A stretch of 12,982 bases of DNA from Baffinella frigidus (Eukaryota; Cryptophyceae; Cryptomonadales; Baffinellaceae): the NCBI GenBank assembly GCA_026770585.1, contig MU646613.1:124150-137131 (forward strand), read 5' to 3'. Shown here one piece after another: positions 1 through 7,193 of this stretch. Position numbers and translations under genes: made by a program. Each line of letters begins with the position of its first letter. The stretch's first letter is position 1. Under the pieces are notes generated by a model. The model did no database searches, was not told the DNA's origin, and saw nothing but the letters and a program-made list of their open reading frames with translations.

Positions 1-230
1 ATACGTGTAGGCCTACTGTACGGTCCTAGCAGGGTGCGCCTCATGAGCGAGGTAGCGGGGTGCACAGCGGGGTGCACCCCGCTACGCCCCCGCCCGCCGA
101 CCCGCCCGCCGACCCGCCATGTATGCACCCTCATCGATGCTGTGCTCGAGGAAGCGGGAGGCCGACTCCGCACACAACCACGTTGTTCTGTAGTGAGGGA
201 GTGGGGGAGTGTTGGTTGGGAGGGGCAGAC
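1..230. other. SBPase intron 6 (5' part); GC-rich, one strong hairpin
   Basis: No coding segment can be supported here. A perfect 14-bp inverted repeat with a 6-nt loop occupies 52-65 and 72-85 (GTAGCGGGGTGCAC and its complement). A CCCGCCGAC-type tandem repeat lies at 88-118. Positions 114-150 resemble 12464-12500 at the other end of the window (29 of 37 bases by eye). Confidence 0.6.
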
Positions 231-326
231 CTCGAAGGCGACGCGGAGCTTGGCCGGGGACTTGGGCGCGGTGGGGTTCGCGAAGACGCCCATCTCCTTG
301 GTGAAGAACTGGTACACGTCGGGCAC
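231..326 (-). CDS. SBPase exon 6, last coding exon visible
   Basis: This exon has 96 bp, 32 codons, acceptor ACGCAG|GTGCCC and donor TTCGAG|GTCTGC. It encodes [20 protein letters not shown] then [12 protein letters not shown], matching the VPDVNQ...KAKLRLLFE segment of SBPase. Reading on past GAG loses the family similarity within three codons (VCP, then unrelated), which is why I place the donor here. The next exon should encode the sugar-binding and last metal-ligand segment; I see nothing like it in 1-230. Confidence 0.85.
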
Positions 327-3300
327 CTGCGTTTGCGGGGCCCGTTGAGAACAGACAAACAGACACACACAGCATTGGCGACACACACCCTCACTCGCTG
401 CGGGTTGACGAATCTCCGCCCCCCTCACTCTCGCGCTCTCTCTCACACACGGCACCTGCACCCACGCGAATCGCACTCGCGACACACCATTGCTCGCTGC
501 ACCAACGCCACCGACCTGCCCTCTGCCATCAACGCCGATTGTCTGGTACGTCCTACAACCTAAAACCTAAGTCCTGCTCCCCATGCCACTCCCTGCGCGT
601 GTCTCCGCTTGAAACACCTTTCCCGCAAAACGCTCTCTCTGCTCTTCCTTTCTTCTTCGAGCAACAGCAAACGAAAACACATCTTCTTCTTCTTCTTCTT
701 GATTAACCTCTGAGTCCCTGTAAACATGTCCTAGGCCTAATGGAAAGAACATCATGCAAAAATACTTCGGAAGACAAGAAGTATTTTCTGGAGATTGCCA
801 AACCGCCAGTGCAGCGGAGGGTGTAGCAACAACCGACGCAGGGAATGCGAACCCGTTGGTCAAACGAGTGCGGATAGGGAGGAAGAGGCGTTGTGGAGGT
901 GTGGAAGATTGAGGATTTAGTGTTTAGGGTTACCAGGCCGCCCGTGTAGGTGTAGCTAGCGGAGGGTGTAGCGAACACAACCCAAGAAGTGCGGCAGAGA
1001 GGGAGGCGTTCTGGAGGTGTTCAGGGGCTAGGGGTTAGGTGTTACCAGGCCGCCCGTGTAGCGGAGGGTGTAGCGCTCGTCCATCCAGTAGTCGAGAAGT
1101 TCCTTGTACCCCTTGTCCTCCTGCACTCCGGAGTTAGGGTTTAGAGTTTAGGGGTTGGGGTTACAGCGCCAGGAGGAGCGGGGTTCCGGGGTTGGGGTTA
1201 CAGAGCTAGGAGGAGCACCTGGGCGGCGCGCATGTTGGCGGGCGAGAAGATCTTGGACTCGGCCTTGATCTGGATGCGCTCCTTGGAGGCGAACCACTTG
1301 TTGCCCTCGCCGCACGTGAACTCGTAGACGCCATCGTCGCACGCCACGAGCGCGGTCGTGCGCGGCCCGTAGAGCACGATGATTGACGTCACCTGCGCGT
1401 AAGTTGCCACCGCTGAGTAAGTTGACTAAGTTGACACCGATGAGTAAGTTGACAACACCCGAGATGAGATGGACACTCAACTTAACGCTTCAAAAGACCT
1501 TTTTAGGACCTTAATGCGAGTAATAAAGAAGCAGAACCAGATGGCATGGCCACCCACACCACGCAGCGGGCTACGACGGGGGTTTCGGCCCAAAATAGGC
1601 CGAGTTTCCGTTACCTTATCCTACCATGTCCCTACGGGTTGCCTACCGTAGGGTCCTAGGTCTTATCGCTTAGGGGTTATTCGAATTCCCTTCAAAGTTC
1701 GCTGTGTGGGATTCACAACTAGTTTGGCGGGCAGCTCTGGGCGACCGGGTACGGGTACTAAGGGCACCCTACGGTAGGCAATAGCGTAGGGTCCTACGCA
1801 ACTACCCGTACCCGGACAACCACCCGATGATGGTGTGGGCCGCGTGCGAGATGTGGGCCGGTGCCGGAACACAGGCCCTGGCTGCTGCCACACTGGCCCT
1901 TGCTCTCTCAAACCCGGGTTCCGGGTGGCGATCCATCAAGGCTCTCGAGTATGGTCCGCGCCGAGTGTCCGTGGAGAGTGTGCAGCGAGGTGGTGCAAGC
2001 GTGTGCGTGCCCGTCTCTCGAGGGTCCACTCTCTCTCTATCTCTTGGAGCTGGGACAGCGCTCGCGGGGCTGCACCTCCTCGCTTGCACCTGGGACCAAC
2101 AGGGCAGCTGAACCTTGAACACTAAGCCCCGAGACAGCGCCGCAAGAGCGAGCCAGAGAATGAGAGAGAGCGCGCGGGCGAGGGCGAGAGCCACAGAGGA
2201 GTTGATGGGACGCAAAAGGCGAACGGGGCGGAGAGGGGCCTAGTCGCGGCTCTCTATAGGTTTGGGGTTTGGGGTTTGGGGTGTGGGGGTTAGGCTGGTG
2301 GCGCCGAGCATACTCGTTTTCCAGTAAAAACGGGACGATGAATTCTTTGGTAGATAAATTGCTAGATGGATGGGTGGATGGATAGATAGATATGGATAGA
2401 TAACTGGATCGATGGATAACTGGATCGATGGATACATAGATAGCCAGATAGCTAGATAGGGGAGGACGGACCTGGTCGGTAGATAGCTAGATAGCTGAGG
2501 GTTAGCAGCACCTGGTCGCGGCCGGTGGCGCCGAGCATGCCCGTGGTCTTGTCCCAGATGCCGATCATGGTCCCGACGGCCCAGTTGTTGTCCACGATCG
2601 ACGAGCCGTCGAGCGGGTCCCTGCGCGAGCGAAATCATGTTGAGTTAATTCAGGTTTAATTAATTAATTAAACCGTTGGTTACACCGTTGGTTCGCGTGA
2701 GTTTAGAGCCGGCCAGCGGGTCCCTGCGCCAACAAAACCACTCAGCAGCCACCGGGGGCTTCACAGATACAGTCCATCTCAACGATTGATACTATAATCT
2801 TATCCATTTGCATTGGATTCTAACCGCGTTTTCCCCGGATATCCGGGGGGGAAGGAACTCGGCCGCTGCTATAAGTGGTGTAATGTTGAGTTGATTACAC
2901 CACCGATGAACCGTTCCGAGGGGGGTCTCTGCCGAGCGGGTCCCTGCGGAAACCGTGATTAATTAATTAAAATGATCAATTAAACCGTTGATTAAACCGT
3001 TGGGTCGCGTACGTTTCGAGCCGGCGAGCGGGTGTTTGTGCGCGGGGGGAAGACATCGTGCTTAATTGATTACACCACCCTGGAGGCAAGTTCTGGGCAA
3101 ACCGATGATATCTTAATTCAACTCCCATACAAATGCGCCCGGATTCATGCGCCCGGAATCCGGGCGCATCTGTGGGAGATTGACTTAAGATTTGCCCCTG
3201 GGTTCAATGAAACCGTTCTACGGGGGGGTCCTGCCGGCGGGAGGAAGAAATCGTGTGAAATGAAGTAACCGAGTGTGAGCGTGTGAGTGCTGAGGGATTT

Positions 3301-4408
3301 CGCTTGCTTGACGGGGCGCATCCACCAAGAACAACTTTCTAGCCCGCTGGTTTGCAGTGCCCCCTCTGGTACAAATCTGCATTTCCAAACGGCTAGTGAT
3401 GTGGACTTCCACCCAGGATTGTAGGGCAGAGTGCCGTGTAGCGAACCCCCCGGAATCTGAAGGTTTCGAAAGTTCACAAATTGACGTTCTACCCAGAGAA
3501 AAATCGAAATTCCGGAAAGTTGGTATAAATTCCGTGTAAACTGACTTGTTTTCCCAGGTCAGCCTTGCACTCTTGCGTGGTTGGGCGTACCAGCAGATGG
3601 TGAAGCGGCCATCCTTGTTGGTCTCGACCATGACGGGCTCCTCCTCCGAGGCGCCCTCGCGCACGAGCTTCGAGGCCTTGCACGCCTCCCACATGAGCTC
3701 GTCGGCGAGCACGTCGACGCCCAGCTGCACGTCGCCGAACACCGAGTTCTGCGCGTCCGCGACGGTGACGAGGTTCACGCGGAGCGCCTCGGTGATCTTG
3801 ACGCACGCAGCGAGCATCTCGGTCACGACCTCGCGCACGCCCTCGTCCGCCATCTTGGTGGTGAGGATGTCATCGATGGTCGCGTAGGAGTCCTTGGCCA
3901 CCGCGGAGGTGTAGAACGAGGTGTGCGACGCGCCGAAGGCGGCATCGTCGGCCATCATCACCGGGCCAGCCTGCACCACACACTTAAAATCAACCTGTGG
4001 GCTTGGACACGGCTCCGCATGCTGCCAACGAGAGATGCTTTCTCGCATATGTCAACATCACGAGTGGAACGGATCCCAGAGGAATTGAATTCTTTAGCTC
4101 GCAGAATCCTGCCACACCTGACTACCCAATTTCAACCACCACACCAGTCTTGCGAGGACATGGGTGGGCTATCCAGAGCCCCAACCATCACTGATCTCCC
4201 CACATCTTGCCCATCCGCTTTAGCCGCCTCCGCAAGGCCCCCAGGAGAGGAGGCTGACCTGGGCACGGCGCACAGAGGGCGCAGAGCGGAGCTGAACGCC
4301 AGCGGTGGCGGCGCGGGAGCGCATCGCAGTGCCCGGCATGGCAGAGGGCGCGAAGGCCGCGGCGGCGCCAACGGCAGCGCCGACGAGCACGGCACGCATG
4401 AACGCCAT
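231..4408 (-). CDS. Plastid sedoheptulose-1,7-bisphosphatase / fructose-bisphosphatase family enzyme, six exons, 3' part outside window
   Basis: The enzyme would remove the C1 phosphate of sedoheptulose-1,7-bisphosphate (or fructose-1,6-bisphosphate) in the plastid stroma, regenerating the Calvin-cycle acceptor. My model joins 4259-4408, 3591-3970, 2512-2620, 1219-1392, 1046-1120 and 231-326, all on the minus strand, with GT-AG introns and matching phases; it gives 328 residues. Visible motifs: a signal peptide and transit motif (1-25), [12 protein letters not shown] (125-136), metal-binding SEEEP (158-162), the phosphatase signature [11 protein letters not shown] (177-187), TGRDQV (209-214), LYGPRTT (219-225), [10 protein letters not shown] (262-271) and RYTGGLVPDVYQ (291-302). 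SPANMR and YTGG-VPDV favour SBPase over classical FBPase. The last metal-ligand glutamate and roughly 60 C-terminal residues must lie beyond position 1. The CGGTAC redox-cysteine motif of plant SBPase is absent. Introns: 3971-4258, 2621-3590, 1393-2511, 1121-1218, 327-1045. Family is certain; sugar preference is inferred. Confidence 0.9.
327..802. other. SBPase intron 5, acceptor-side part; no recognised feature
   Basis: This stretch is CA/TC-rich (340-480), with a (TTC)n run at 681-701 and a short telomere-like AACCTAAAACCTAAG at 558-572. I see no coding segment or inverted-repeat element. Confidence 0.5.
803..827 (-). repeat. Degenerate echo of SBPase exon 5 (3' half), second copy
   Basis: The plus-strand stretch CAGCGGAGGGTGTAGC matches the exon 5 segment at 1058-1075 (GTAGCGGAGGGTGTAGCG). 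The donor side is lost. It is the outermost of three units about 105-115 bp apart. Confidence 0.65.
868..973 (-). repeat. Echo of SBPase exon 5 (3' half plus donor) with its intron flank
   Basis: Positions 930-948 repeat the last bases of exon 5 and the donor exactly (plus strand TTACCAGGCCGCCCGTGTA). After a 10-bp insertion, 959-973 continue GCGGAGGGTGTAGCG. The flank 868-929 parallels 987-1042 (AGTGCGG...GGAGGTGT...TTAGG). This is a tandem duplicate of a unit that starts inside the exon and ends in the intron. Confidence 0.85.
1046..1120 (-). CDS. SBPase exon 5
   Basis: This exon has 75 bp, 25 codons, acceptor GTGCAG|GAGGAC and donor GGCCTG|GTAACA. It encodes [20 protein letters not shown] then YTGGL, continuing the [10 protein letters not shown] block of exon 4 as expected in SBPase. 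Two degenerate copies of its 3' half lie downstream in intron 5 (930-973 and 803-827). Confidence 0.9.
1219..1392 (-). CDS. SBPase exon 4: central catalytic domain
   Basis: This exon has 174 bp, 58 codons, phase 0 on both sides, acceptor GCGCAG|GTGACG and donor CCCAG|GTGCTC. It encodes [40 protein letters not shown] and [25 protein letters not shown] and FSPANMR are SBPase-like positions. A short intron-side duplication next to the donor repeats GGTTACAG..C.AGGAGGAGC twice (1160-1177 and 1196-1216). Confidence 0.92.
1570..1816. repeat. Inverted-repeat element in SBPase intron 3
   Basis: A perfect 16-bp inverted repeat (TTGCCTACCGTAGGGT at 1639-1654 with 1766-1781) encloses about 110 bp. A second stem pairs CCGGGTACGGGTA (1745-1757) with TACCCGTACCCGG (1803-1815). 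The left part, 1570-1620, contains a stem-loop followed by GAGTTTCCGTTACCTTATC that recurs in intron 4 of the other gene. No coding segment is seen in 1817-2260. Confidence 0.65.
2262..2311 (-). repeat. Echo of SBPase exon 3 (3' part) with telomere-like flank
   Basis: Positions 2293-2311 (GGCTGGTGGCGCCGAGCAT) match exon 3 bases 2520-2538 with one mismatch. The 16 bases holding the exon end and donor are deleted, so it joins straight to GGGTTAG, as the intron does after the true donor. Four GGTTTGG-type heptamers lie at 2262-2290. Confidence 0.75.
2340..2500. repeat. GATA/GGAT microsatellite in SBPase intron 3
   Basis: Irregular GATA, GATG and GATAGCTA tetramer tracts fill this stretch. A 9-bp copy of the exon 3 donor region (ACCTGGTCG) sits inside it at 2470-2478. 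Confidence 0.75.
2512..2620 (-). CDS. SBPase exon 3: DPLDGSS active-site signature
   Basis: This is a 109-bp exon with acceptor CGCGCAG|GGACCC and donor GACCAG|GTGCTG. Its first base completes the Trp codon of exon 2, and 36 codons follow. It reads [20 protein letters not shown], then [16 protein letters not shown]. The DPLDGSS aspartates bind catalytic magnesium in this family. Partial copies of its 5' end lie on the acceptor side and one partial copy of its 3' end on the donor side (listed separately). Confidence 0.92.
2627..3060 (-). repeat. Tandem echoes of SBPase exon 3 acceptor and 5' end
   Basis: On the plus strand the exon 3 start reads GAGCGGGTCC|CTGCGC (2611-2626). Copies occur at 2706-2729 (GAGCCGGCCAGCGGGTCCCT...), 2931-2948 (GCCGAGCGGGTCCCTGCG) and 3018-3043 (degenerate); a trace lies near 3227-3240. 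Between them runs a repeated AT-rich flank, TTAATTAATTAA and AAACCGTTG. The first two copies keep an AG at the acceptor position. Two hairpins lie inside: CCCCGGATATCCGGGG (2833-2848) and GTGGTGTAAT/ATTACACCAC (2875-2903). Confidence 0.8.
3093..3202. mobile_element. MITE-like palindromic element, family A, copy 1
   Basis: Imperfect terminal inverted repeats start CTGGGCAAA (3093-3101) and end TTTGCCCCTGG (3191-3201). The core is palindromic around ATGCGCCCGGATT...GGAATCCGGGCGCAT (3133-3169). It interrupts a tandem unit: ATTACACCACC is followed by GATGAACCGTTCC in the neighbouring unit (2894-2915), but here by the element and then ATGAAACCGTTC. No coding capacity, so it would be non-autonomous. 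Confidence 0.7.
3409..3580 (-). mobile_element. MITE/introner-like element, family B, copy 1 (172 bp)
   Basis: Ends are GCCTTGCACTCTTGCGTGG (3562-3580) and CCACCCAGGATTGTAGGGC (3409-3427), imperfect inverted repeats. Read on the minus strand it aligns along its length with 5567-5738, which is also 172 bp. Shared internal words include CTGACCTGGGAAAACAAG, CACGGAATTT and AATTTCGATTTTT. Its first base lies only 9 bases after the donor GT of SBPase intron 2. Confidence 0.8.
3591..3970 (-). CDS. SBPase exon 2: N-terminal half of the catalytic domain
   Basis: This is the longest exon, 380 bp, from GTGCAG|GCTGGC to CTGCTG|GTACGC, ending in phase 2 within a Trp codon. It encodes the helical N-terminal region of the FBPase fold ([27 protein letters not shown]), [20 protein letters not shown] and the metal-ligand segment GASEEEP, then GRFTIC. 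The family homology runs from the start of the exon to the donor, so the exon limits are well supported. Where plant SBPase has the thioredoxin-regulated CGGTAC motif, this protein reads VTVADAQ. Confidence 0.9.
3971..4258 (-). other. SBPase intron 1
   Basis: This 288-bp GT-AG intron lies between exons ending CAG and starting GCT. It contains no recognisable repeat or echo, unlike the other long introns of this gene. Confidence 0.7.
4259..4408 (-). CDS. SBPase exon 1: start codon and plastid-targeting presequence
   Basis: This exon holds 50 codons ending CAG|GTCAGC, phase 0. It starts [19 protein letters not shown], a short hydrophobic signal peptide followed directly by APSAM. The A-F-A-P junction is the classic cleavage context for import into complex red-type plastids. 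The next stretch ([20 protein letters not shown]) is rich in Arg, Ser and Ala, as expected of a transit peptide. The start at 4406-4408 is preferred because it is the first ATG of the open frame; a second ATG three codons on (4397-4399) would give almost the same signal peptide. Confidence 0.85.
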
Positions 4409-4636
4409 GATCGCTTTGCTTGGATGTCGAAGGCAATGGCTCCACCATCCGATGGTCTGAAAAGTAGATTTATGGCAAAAGTTGACGTTATTTCGAAGTT
4501 CCCCGAATTTTTATAAAGGATTTTATTCTTGTTCGTGGCTCAAAGCCCCACGCTTCCTCTGCCTCCCACACGCACATTTACTCAACACGTCGTACAGCGA
4601 CACCGCTGGTGTAGGTGCAGTGATCGAGCTGCAAAG
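4409..4636. promoter_or_regulatory. Shared 228-bp divergent promoter region
   Basis: This is the only sequence between the two opposed start codons, so it must hold both 5' untranslated regions and the start sites of one or both genes. The middle is AT-rich, with TTTTTATAAAGG at 4509-4520 as a possible TATA-like element and a short inverted repeat TTCGAAGTTCCCCGAA just before it. No element can be assigned with certainty. If the organism is a dinoflagellate, spliced-leader addition would also occur here. Confidence 0.5.
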
Positions 4637-4829
4637 ATGCGGGTGCGGCAGCGCCTCAAAGCCGGCCTCGGCGCCACTCTGATGCTCCTCTGCGCCGCCC
4701 GCCCCTGCTCAGCGTTCCTTTCCGCCCCCTCGCTCCTCGTGCTCGGTCCACGAGCAGCACCGTCCCTCACCCGCACCGACGGATTGGACTGCAGACGCAG
4801 ACCCGCGGACCTTGCGCTGCACGCCCACG
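4637..4829 (+). CDS. DUF6816-like gene exon 1: signal and transit peptide
   Basis: The open frame reaches further upstream (ATG at 4529), but the ATG at 4637 gives a standard signal peptide, MRVRQRLKAGLGATLMLLCA then ARPCSAFLSAPS, so I choose it. The donor ACG|GTGATC at 4830 leaves one base over, which matches the acceptor at 4948. The frame stays open past 4829, so the exact donor is inferred from phase. Confidence 0.75.
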
Positions 4830-7111
4830 GTGATCCCACCAAGAAGCAACTCGGTACCTGGGTCTGTGGCCTCCCTCTGGCCACAGGATTCTGCCGACTG
4901 CGACCATGGCGTGCAGCCGCAGTCCCACTGACGCATGTGGCCAGCAGGCACGGATGGTCACGGGCAGTCAAGCGGCAGCGAGGACAGCTTCCCGCGGCGG
5001 GCAGCCCTGAGCGACTTGGGGCGGCGGGCGCTCGCATTCCCGGTGGCGCTCTGCCTCGCGGGCTCCCGCGCTGCTCCTGGGGCGGCGGTGGAGGTGGTGG
5101 AGGGGGTGAAGAAGCTGGATGACGTTGTGGCGCCGCTTGACGCCGGGGGGAAGTCGTGGCTGTGGAAGAAACTGCAGGTACAGCCTGAAGAGCCACCATC
5201 CCTCAAAGAAAGCTCACATCACTTCTGTCCTTCTATTTCCTGTTGCAATAAAGCTGTAGTAAAGTCGGATTCCGACGTCCGACGGGTAGAACAACGACCA
5301 AACAGATGCAGTGTTTGAGCGCCTTTTGAGGTCGCGTGTTTGAATCAGAATTTCCGGGGCCTTGGTAAAATCGAGCGCGTGGACCCTCAAGAACCTTGGC
5401 TTGCCAACTGTTTACCTAATCTCGAAATCATAGCTTTCCCTGGTACCATCCCTAGCTCTGCCTCAGTTCATCTGGGCTCCTCATCACATACATTTAGATG
5501 CGCTTTGCACTGGAGCGTTTGCGCAGAGTCCTGGTCTAAATGTATTTCACGAGGAGCCCATACTCACCACGCAAGAGTGTAGGGCTGACCTGGGAAAACA
5601 AGCCAGTTCACACGGAATTTGTAACAAATTTGCGAAATTTCGATTTTTATGTGGGAAGAATGTCCACTTATGAACTTAAGAAATAGTAGAATTCTACTAT
5701 TTCTCCTGTGGGTCACTCTGCCCTACACTCTTGCGTGGCACTGAGGCGGCGCTGGTATTCCTGCCCTGACCAGTCACCGTTCTGGTATTCAACACAAACC
5801 CGTGCCCGGTTCCGTCAACCGTCGATGGCTGATGGGTCTCTCCCACCGGCCCTCACGGCCTGGGCAAATCTTCGATTTTCGGTTTCCAGGTTCCTGCGGA
5901 AAATGGCTCCGAGGAAGTCGGAATCCGACTTCATGCAAGGTGAAAATGGCTCCAAAAAATCGACGGTTTGCCCAGCCTGTGAGGGTTGGTGGTCGGCAGG
6001 TCGGGCGTGCTACCTTTTATTCAACCATCGCTTTCCTTGGCACTACTCCTGCCCGGATCAGTCACCACCAACCCTCCCGGTTGGACCAAATCATCGATTT
6101 TAGACTTGAGATTTACCCTTGCAGAGACCCCAGATCCGGGGTCACTGTAAGGGTAGATCAAGGGTACATCTACAATCTAAAATCGACGATTTGGTCCAAC
6201 TGTGAGGTCTGGAGGCAAGCCACCCTGGAGACAACCCAGGGGCAAATCTTCAGTCAATCTCCTACATATGCGCCCGGATTCCGGGCATATGCGCCCGGAT
6301 TCAGTTGCATGGGAGATGACTTGATACACCATCGATTCGCCCATAAGTCGCCATAAGTCGCCCAGAAGTCGCCCATAAGTCGAATCCCCTGGAGGCTGAA
6401 GATGCCTCCAGGGTGGAGGCATCTTCAGCCTTCAGCCTCCAGGGTGGAGGCACACGGGGGACGCTCGGCAGGCTGGGACATTTTCGGTACAAAAGTAAGC
6501 CAGAACAAAACTCGCGCGGCGCTAGACCTGAGTAACAAAGGTCTCTCGGCTGGACGGTGACGTGGGGCGGACGGGGGGGGCCCTGCCTCAGTCTGAGTTG
6601 TTCTCGCGAATTCACTGTAGTGCTGCTCCCTTCCCACAGTATGGGCACGTGCGCCGCACGGAGGGGAGTGGTGCAAATCCGTCAACTTCGGCGCGGGAAA
6701 GACCCGGTCTCGCCAAAGTGGTGAGGCCGAATCAGGCTGATACAGAGCTGGACTCTCGGCAGGATGGGGCCGTGGGGCGGATGGAGGCCCTGTCTCAGTC
6801 CGATTTGGTCTTGTACCCCCCCGTGAATGTTCGATTGGTGAGACCGCATCAGGCTGAGACAGTGCTGCACCCTCCCCACAGGATGGGGATGTCGCCAGGA
6901 TGGAGGGGAGCGGTGAAAATCCGTCAACGTTGGCGCGGAAAAGACCCGGCCTCACCAAACTGCCTCACCAAACTGGCGAGGCCGAATTAGGCTGATACAG
7001 TGCTGCTCCCTCTCCTCAGGATGGTGACGTGGTGAGGATGGAGGGGACACTTGCGGCGCCGGACATCTTCTACCCCCCGTGGATGCTCGGCCTATGGCAG
7101 GTAGCGTTCCT

Positions 7112-7193
<82 letters not shown>

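Noticed and set aside
82-180. Possible SBPase exon 7 (frame reading ESASRFLEHSIDEGAYMAG)
   Set aside because: It does not match the expected SBPase segment after FE, and no AG|G acceptor in phase 0 precedes it.
3581-4516. Open frame of 311 codons on the plus strand
   Set aside because: It lies antisense to SBPase exons 1 and 2; the minus-strand frame carries the family motifs and correct splice sites, so this is a GC-rich shadow.
4529-4636. Upstream start codon for the plus-strand gene (ATG at 4529)
   Set aside because: It would place 36 non-hydrophobic residues before a well-formed signal peptide, blocking targeting.
4582-5199. Open frame of 205 codons on the minus strand
   Set aside because: Proline-rich shadow of exons 1 and 2 of the plus-strand gene, with no recognisable motif.
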